A stretch of 43,998 bases of DNA from Campylobacterota bacterium (GTDB lineage Bacteria > Campylobacterota > Campylobacteria > Campylobacterales > Nitratiruptoraceae): NCBI GenBank assembly GCA_015494715.1, contig WGAT01000040.1, positions 1-43,998 on the forward strand, read 5' to 3'. The notes under the pieces are model-generated. The model made no database searches, had not been told where the DNA came from, and saw only the letters and a list, made by a program, of their open reading frames with translations. The position numbers and the translations under genes are program-made. Position 1 is the first letter of the stretch, and every line of letters begins with the position of its first letter. Positions 40,564-43,998 of the stretch are shown one piece after another.

Positions 40564-42206
40564 TGAAATTTTTGAGCTTTGAGTTTATTCCATTGATGCT
40601 GCTGCCCTCTTTGGTACTGCTCTATTTGGTGTTGACGAATAAAAGTATGATCGAGCGTCTTTTTGACTCTGAAGTTTTGGCCAAACTCAAAATCGATCAA
40701 GGTCTTTCCAAAGAGTTTCGCATTACCCTGCTTTTTTTGGCCCTGTTTGCGATGATAGTGGCGATGGCAAGGCCTGTGTATCAAAAAGGGCTCGTGGAGG
40801 TCCAAAGCTGCAAAGCCGATGTGGTGGTGGCTTTGGATATCTCTCGCTCGATGCTGGCCAAAGACTACTATCCCAACAGATTGGAATTTGGCAAGAAAAA
40901 GATCGAGGAGTTTATCCAGCGCAGCCGACATCTTCGCATCGGTCTGCTCGCCTTTGCCAAGGATGCCTTTATCGTCTCGCCCATTACCGCCGATAAAGAT
41001 GCCCTTTTGTTTTTGCTCCACAAGCTCGATACAAAATATCTCTCCCTCAAGGGTACCAATATACTGGCCGCTTTGATGAGCGCCAAGCTCCTTTTTGGCC
41101 AAAAGAGTCCTAAAAATTTGCTTTTGGTCACGGACGGAGGGGATCAAAAAGATTTCTCACAAGAGATCGCCTACGCCAAAAAAGAGGGTTTTCGGGTCAG
41201 TGTACTCGGGGTCGCTACGAAAAAGGGCGCTCCTATCGAGGTAGGCGGTCAGCTGCTCAAAGATACAAAGGGCCATATCGTCATCAGCAGGCTCAACGAG
41301 CATATCGCCGATTTGGCCAAAGCCACGGGCGGTATCTTTGTACAGGCCACCTTGGATCAAAAGGATATCGAGCGCCTCTTACGATCCTTTGGCGATCTCA
41401 AAAAAGATGTCAAAATAGAAAAAATCGTGGACCAAGTGGAGCTTTACCCATACTTTTTGGCTTTTGCGCTTCTGTTTTTGGCATTGGCCTTTTTTACCAT
41501 TCCATCACGCCTTGGCGTGGCGGTAGTCGCACTGCTCATAGGGTATCAAGCACATGCTGGACTTACCGATTTCAAGCTCATCAAAGAGGCAAAGGAGGCG
41601 TACCAAAGGGGGGCGTACAAAGAGGCGGCCGATCTGTATGGGAAAATAGCCAAGATCAAAGGCTCGGCTCAAAGCTACTACGACTGGGGGGACGCCTTGT
41701 ATAAAGCGGGGCGCTACGACGAGGCGATAAAGGTCTACAACAAAGTCCAAACGAGCGATAAGGAGCTAGAATTTCGCAAATTGCACAATCTTGGCAACAG
41801 CTACTTCAAGCTGCAAAAGTATAAAAAAGCCATTCAGATGTACCAAAAGGCGCTGCGTATCAAAAACGATCCAGATACTCAGTATAATCTAGAGCTCGCT
41901 AAAAAAATGCTGCAAAAGAAGCGGCAAAAAAAATCGAACAAACAAAATCAAGGTCCCAAAAAGCAGCCCCAAAAACCCAAAGAGCAAAAGAGCAGCCAAA
42001 AAGGGGGCAAAAAAAATCAACAAAAACAAAAAAATGGCGAGAAAAAGCCCACCAAGCAAGAGGCCGCCCAGACCAAACCCCAGCCAATCAGCGACAGGGA
42101 GGAGAAGAAATGGCTCAAAATGATCCAGCGACACGAGGGGGAGACTTTGCTCTACAAAGCTCCCATCAAAGTGCAAAAAAGAGGAAACGATGAGAATCCT
42201 TGGTAG
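40563..42206 (+). CDS. batB: BatB-BatC fusion: VWA domain plus TPR repeats
   Basis: 547 residues from the ATG at 40563. Residues 1-320 are BatB: N-terminal helices, VWA with VALDISRSMLAKDYYPNR and LLVTDGGDQ, and a membrane segment near 295-325. Residues about 340-440 are BatC-like TPR repeats (YYDWGDALYKAGRYDEAIKVY, LGNSYFKLQKYKKAIQMYQ). The rest is a very Lys/Gln-rich low-complexity tail (about 440-510) and a short end (WLKMIQRHEGETLLYK). In some bacteria these are two genes. The tail is presumed flexible. Confidence 0.92.
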   Translation: MKFLSFEFIPLMLLPSLVLLYLVLTNKSMIERLFDSEVLAKLKIDQGLSKEFRITLLFLALFAMIVAMARPVYQKGLVEVQSCKADVVVALDISRSMLAKDYYPNRLEFGKKKIEEFIQRSRHLRIGLLAFAKDAFIVSPITADKDALLFLLHKLDTKYLSLKGTNILAALMSAKLLFGQKSPKNLLLVTDGGDQKDFSQEIAYAKKEGFRVSVLGVATKKGAPIEVGGQLLKDTKGHIVISRLNEHIADLAKATGGIFVQATLDQKDIERLLRSFGDLKKDVKIEKIVDQVELYPYFLAFALLFLALAFFTIPSRLGVAVVALLIGYQAHAGLTDFKLIKEAKEAYQRGAYKEAADLYGKIAKIKGSAQSYYDWGDALYKAGRYDEAIKVYNKVQTSDKELEFRKLHNLGNSYFKLQKYKKAIQMYQKALRIKNDPDTQYNLELAKKMLQKKRQKKSNKQNQGPKKQPQKPKEQKSSQKGGKKNQQKQKNGEKKPTKQEAAQTKPQPISDREEKKWLKMIQRHEGETLLYKAPIKVQKRGNDENPW

Positions 42207-43608
42207 CATACTCTTGCTTGCCCTTTTCGTATGGGCCGATTTTCGGGTCTATTTGCAGCACAACCCCATTATCCAAGGCGAGCCTGCCAAATTGGTGCTA
42301 GAGGCCAACGGCAGCGACATAACCTTGCCCAAAATAGAGCGTATCGACTCCTATCCCGTTGCCGGCGTGACGCAAAACGAGCAGGTAGTGGAAGAAAACG
42401 GCAACCTTATAGTCAAAAAGAGCGAAATCGTCACCTTTTATCCCGATCGCAATCTTACCATCCCCTCTTTTGAGGCGGTGGTGGATGGGCAGAAATTCCA
42501 AAGCAAGCCTTTGGAGCTTGTGGTACTTCCGGCGGCTCGCGATAAGAGCGTGCAATTTACGCTCAAACTTGACAAAAAGGAAGCCTATGTGGGCGAGCCG
42601 ATAATCGCCGAACTTGTTTTAAAGCTGCGCAGAAACCTAGGTATCGTCGATTACAGCTTTACGCCACCAAAATTCGAGGGCTTTTGGGTCAAGCAGATCA
42701 AAAGCGGCCACAGCGAATATCTCGAAGAGCAGGGGCTGTATCTGGTCAAAAAGCTGCGCTATTTGCTCCTTCCCCAAAAGCCCGGGGTGCTGCACATCGC
42801 ACCGGCGATCTTTAAATATGCGATACCAGAGCATACCACCGATACCTTTGGGTTTTCCATCACGGCTCCCAGATGGAAGAGCGTCATCTCCAATAGCGCC
42901 AGCGTAGTAGCCAAACCTTTGCCAAAACCTGTGGACTTGGTAGGGGATTTTAATATCACGATCAAGGTGGACAAAACCAAAGCCAAACCAAACGAGCCTA
43001 TCAATGTGGATGTGGTGATCGAGGGTAAGGGAAATCTGGAAAATCTGGATAAAATCCCTCTTGAAATCTCGGGCGTGACGCTGTATGAGGATAAGCCAAA
43101 GGTAAAAGAGCAGGTGAAAAAGGATGGCTTGTACGCACGATTTGAACAGCATTTTTCCATTATTGCCGACCACAGCTTTGCGATACCGCCCCTTTCGATC
43201 GACTACTTTAGCCTCAAAGACAAAAAGCTCAAAAAACTCACCACCAAAAAGATAGATATCACAATCCTTTCTCAAAAAACTCCCCAAGCTGCCGCCTCCT
43301 TCACACCCTCTTCTTCCAAGCCCCTCCCCTCTCCAAAAAGTAGGGGCGATTTTTGGATAGGATTGGTCGCCGGAGCGGGAGGGACGCTGTTCGTGTTGGC
43401 TTTGGTATGGCTTATGAGGCGAATAAGGCGGCCAAAATTTGAGTTTCGAGGTAAAAAAGCGCTGCTCAACCGACTGCTGCCATATATTGCCAAAGACAAA
43501 GAGGCAGCCGCAATGGCTCAGGCTCTGTACGAAGAGATTTACGAGGGTAAAAGACACCGAATACGGACCAAAAAAATCAAAGAGCTGCTCAAAAGGCTGG
43601 AGTCATAA
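42190..43608 (+). CDS. batD: BatD, large exported membrane protein
   Basis: 472 residues. Signal peptide MRILGSILLLALFVWADF, a series of Ig-like beta domains (YLQHNPIIQGEPAKLVLEAN; ITIKVDKTKAKPNEPINVDV), one membrane helix near 395-415 (LVAGAGGTLFVLALVWLM), and a basic cytosolic tail. This is the BatD/oxygen-tolerance form. It starts 17 bases inside the end of batB and closes the operon. The stop overlaps the convergent prephenate dehydrogenase gene by 6 bases. Confidence 0.9.
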   Translation: MRILGSILLLALFVWADFRVYLQHNPIIQGEPAKLVLEANGSDITLPKIERIDSYPVAGVTQNEQVVEENGNLIVKKSEIVTFYPDRNLTIPSFEAVVDGQKFQSKPLELVVLPAARDKSVQFTLKLDKKEAYVGEPIIAELVLKLRRNLGIVDYSFTPPKFEGFWVKQIKSGHSEYLEEQGLYLVKKLRYLLLPQKPGVLHIAPAIFKYAIPEHTTDTFGFSITAPRWKSVISNSASVVAKPLPKPVDLVGDFNITIKVDKTKAKPNEPINVDVVIEGKGNLENLDKIPLEISGVTLYEDKPKVKEQVKKDGLYARFEQHFSIIADHSFAIPPLSIDYFSLKDKKLKKLTTKKIDITILSQKTPQAAASFTPSSSKPLPSPKSRGDFWIGLVAGAGGTLFVLALVWLMRRIRRPKFEFRGKKALLNRLLPYIAKDKEAAAMAQALYEEIYEGKRHRIRTKKIKELLKRLES

Positions 43609-43998
43609 GATTTTGTGCAAGGTGGTGGCGTTTTGCATCCACTCTTGGAGCTCCTCCCATCGCTCCTGCTCGATAAGCTCATAGACGATTCGTAGCTCTT
43701 TTTTGAAATCTTTCAAAGAGCGTAAAAGATTGGCTTTGTTTTGCTTGAAGATGTCGCTCCACATCGCCGGACTGCTTTTTGCCAAGCGGCTCATATCCTT
43801 AAAACCTCCCGCGGCGAGGATGAGGATGCTTTTGGGGTCTTCTTGTTTGAGGACGGTGTTGGCCAAAGCGTAACTGATGGCGTGGGGCAGATGGCTGATG
43901 TAGGCTGCGTGCAGATCGTGCTCGCGGGCGTTCATATAGACTAGCTGCATACCGATGCCAACAAAGATATTCTCTGCTCGCTCTTTATGGAGCGTGCC
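43603..43998 (-). CDS. tyrA: prephenate dehydrogenase, C-terminal part (cut by window edge)
   Basis: 131 residues are visible; the frame is open to the last base (GTLHKERAENIFVGIG precedes the first in-frame Met), so the NAD-binding half lies outside. The visible part is the helical dimer domain: LVYMNAREHDLHAAYISHLPHAISYALANTVL, with the His residues of the family, then AAGGFKDMSRLAKSSPAMWSDI. It makes 4-hydroxyphenylpyruvate or arogenate-derived tyrosine. There is no sign of a C-terminal ACT domain. Confidence 0.9.
   Translation of the reverse strand, partial: GTLHKERAENIFVGIGMQLVYMNAREHDLHAAYISHLPHAISYALANTVLKQEDPKSILILAAGGFKDMSRLAKSSPAMWSDIFKQNKANLLRSLKDFKKELRIVYELIEQERWEELQEWMQNATTLHKIL

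Noticed and set aside
42637-43557. 306-residue open frame on the minus strand opposite batD
   Set aside because: batD has a signal peptide, Ig-like domains and operon position. The minus frame shows no family features.

Overview
The window reads as a piece of a Campylobacterota (epsilonproteobacterial) chromosome. It has moderate GC, very tightly packed genes with many ATGA-type overlaps, and TATAAT-like -10 boxes with no clear -35. The gene content is typical of that phylum: the carboxynorspermidine route to polyamines, an oadGAB decarboxylase set, a short lpxB whose N-terminus reads SALERSANLH, and small c-type cytochromes with haem-less relatives. I cannot fix the genus; a hydrothermal-type lineage (Nitratiruptor, Hydrogenimonas or Sulfurovum-like) is a guess. 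No tRNA, rRNA or CRISPR was seen, and no gene-free stretch exceeds 300 bases.

Layout. 1-570: the 3' part of a TnpB gene with a likely omega-RNA and element end. 644-9883 (+): an exopolysaccharide operon with recognisable pelF and pelG but none of the usual pelA/B/C/D/E. In their place are a TolC-like channel with an N-terminal SPOR-like domain, an amidotransferase-fold lipoprotein, a large GT-C-like membrane protein and an HD-GYP protein with altered key residues. 9884-17826 (-): a run of ten coupled genes, lpxB, an AEC transporter, surE, tcdA, GT2, DUF2304, FemAB-like, flippase-like, polysaccharide deacetylase and a lipoprotein membrane-fusion adaptor. Its last six genes look like a second envelope or exopolysaccharide set. 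It ends base-to-base against the pel-like operon, and the adaptor could serve the TolC channel of that operon.

17866-20028 (+): greA, argC, lpxH. 20009-21791 (-): a metF-like gene and an outer-membrane barrel. 21878-23033 (+): serB and a PEBP protein. 23089-23896 (-): a small unknown protein and a methyltransferase. 24019-27393 (+): oadGAB. 27398-27742 (-): a coiled-coil protein. 27791-31623 (+): a NifU-like scaffold, a ferritin-like protein, a small secreted protein, a TSP3-type barrel protein, and a secreted protein with five exact-length 66-bp repeats.

31620-35518 (-): carboxynorspermidine dehydrogenase, DUF4197, nspC and an alpha/beta hydrolase. An unlisted 54-codon basic protein gene (35551-35715) lies upstream. 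35748-37366: two cytochrome-type genes with lost haem motifs, one normal c553-type cytochrome, and trxC. 37496-43608 (+): a complete moxR-DUF58-bat operon, with batB and batC fused. 43603-43998 (-): the C-terminal part of prephenate dehydrogenase.

The most promising unusual system is the pel-like operon plus its convergent partner: a Pel-type synthase (PelF/PelG) that seems to be wired to TolC/adaptor export and to a degenerate HD-GYP protein in place of PelD.
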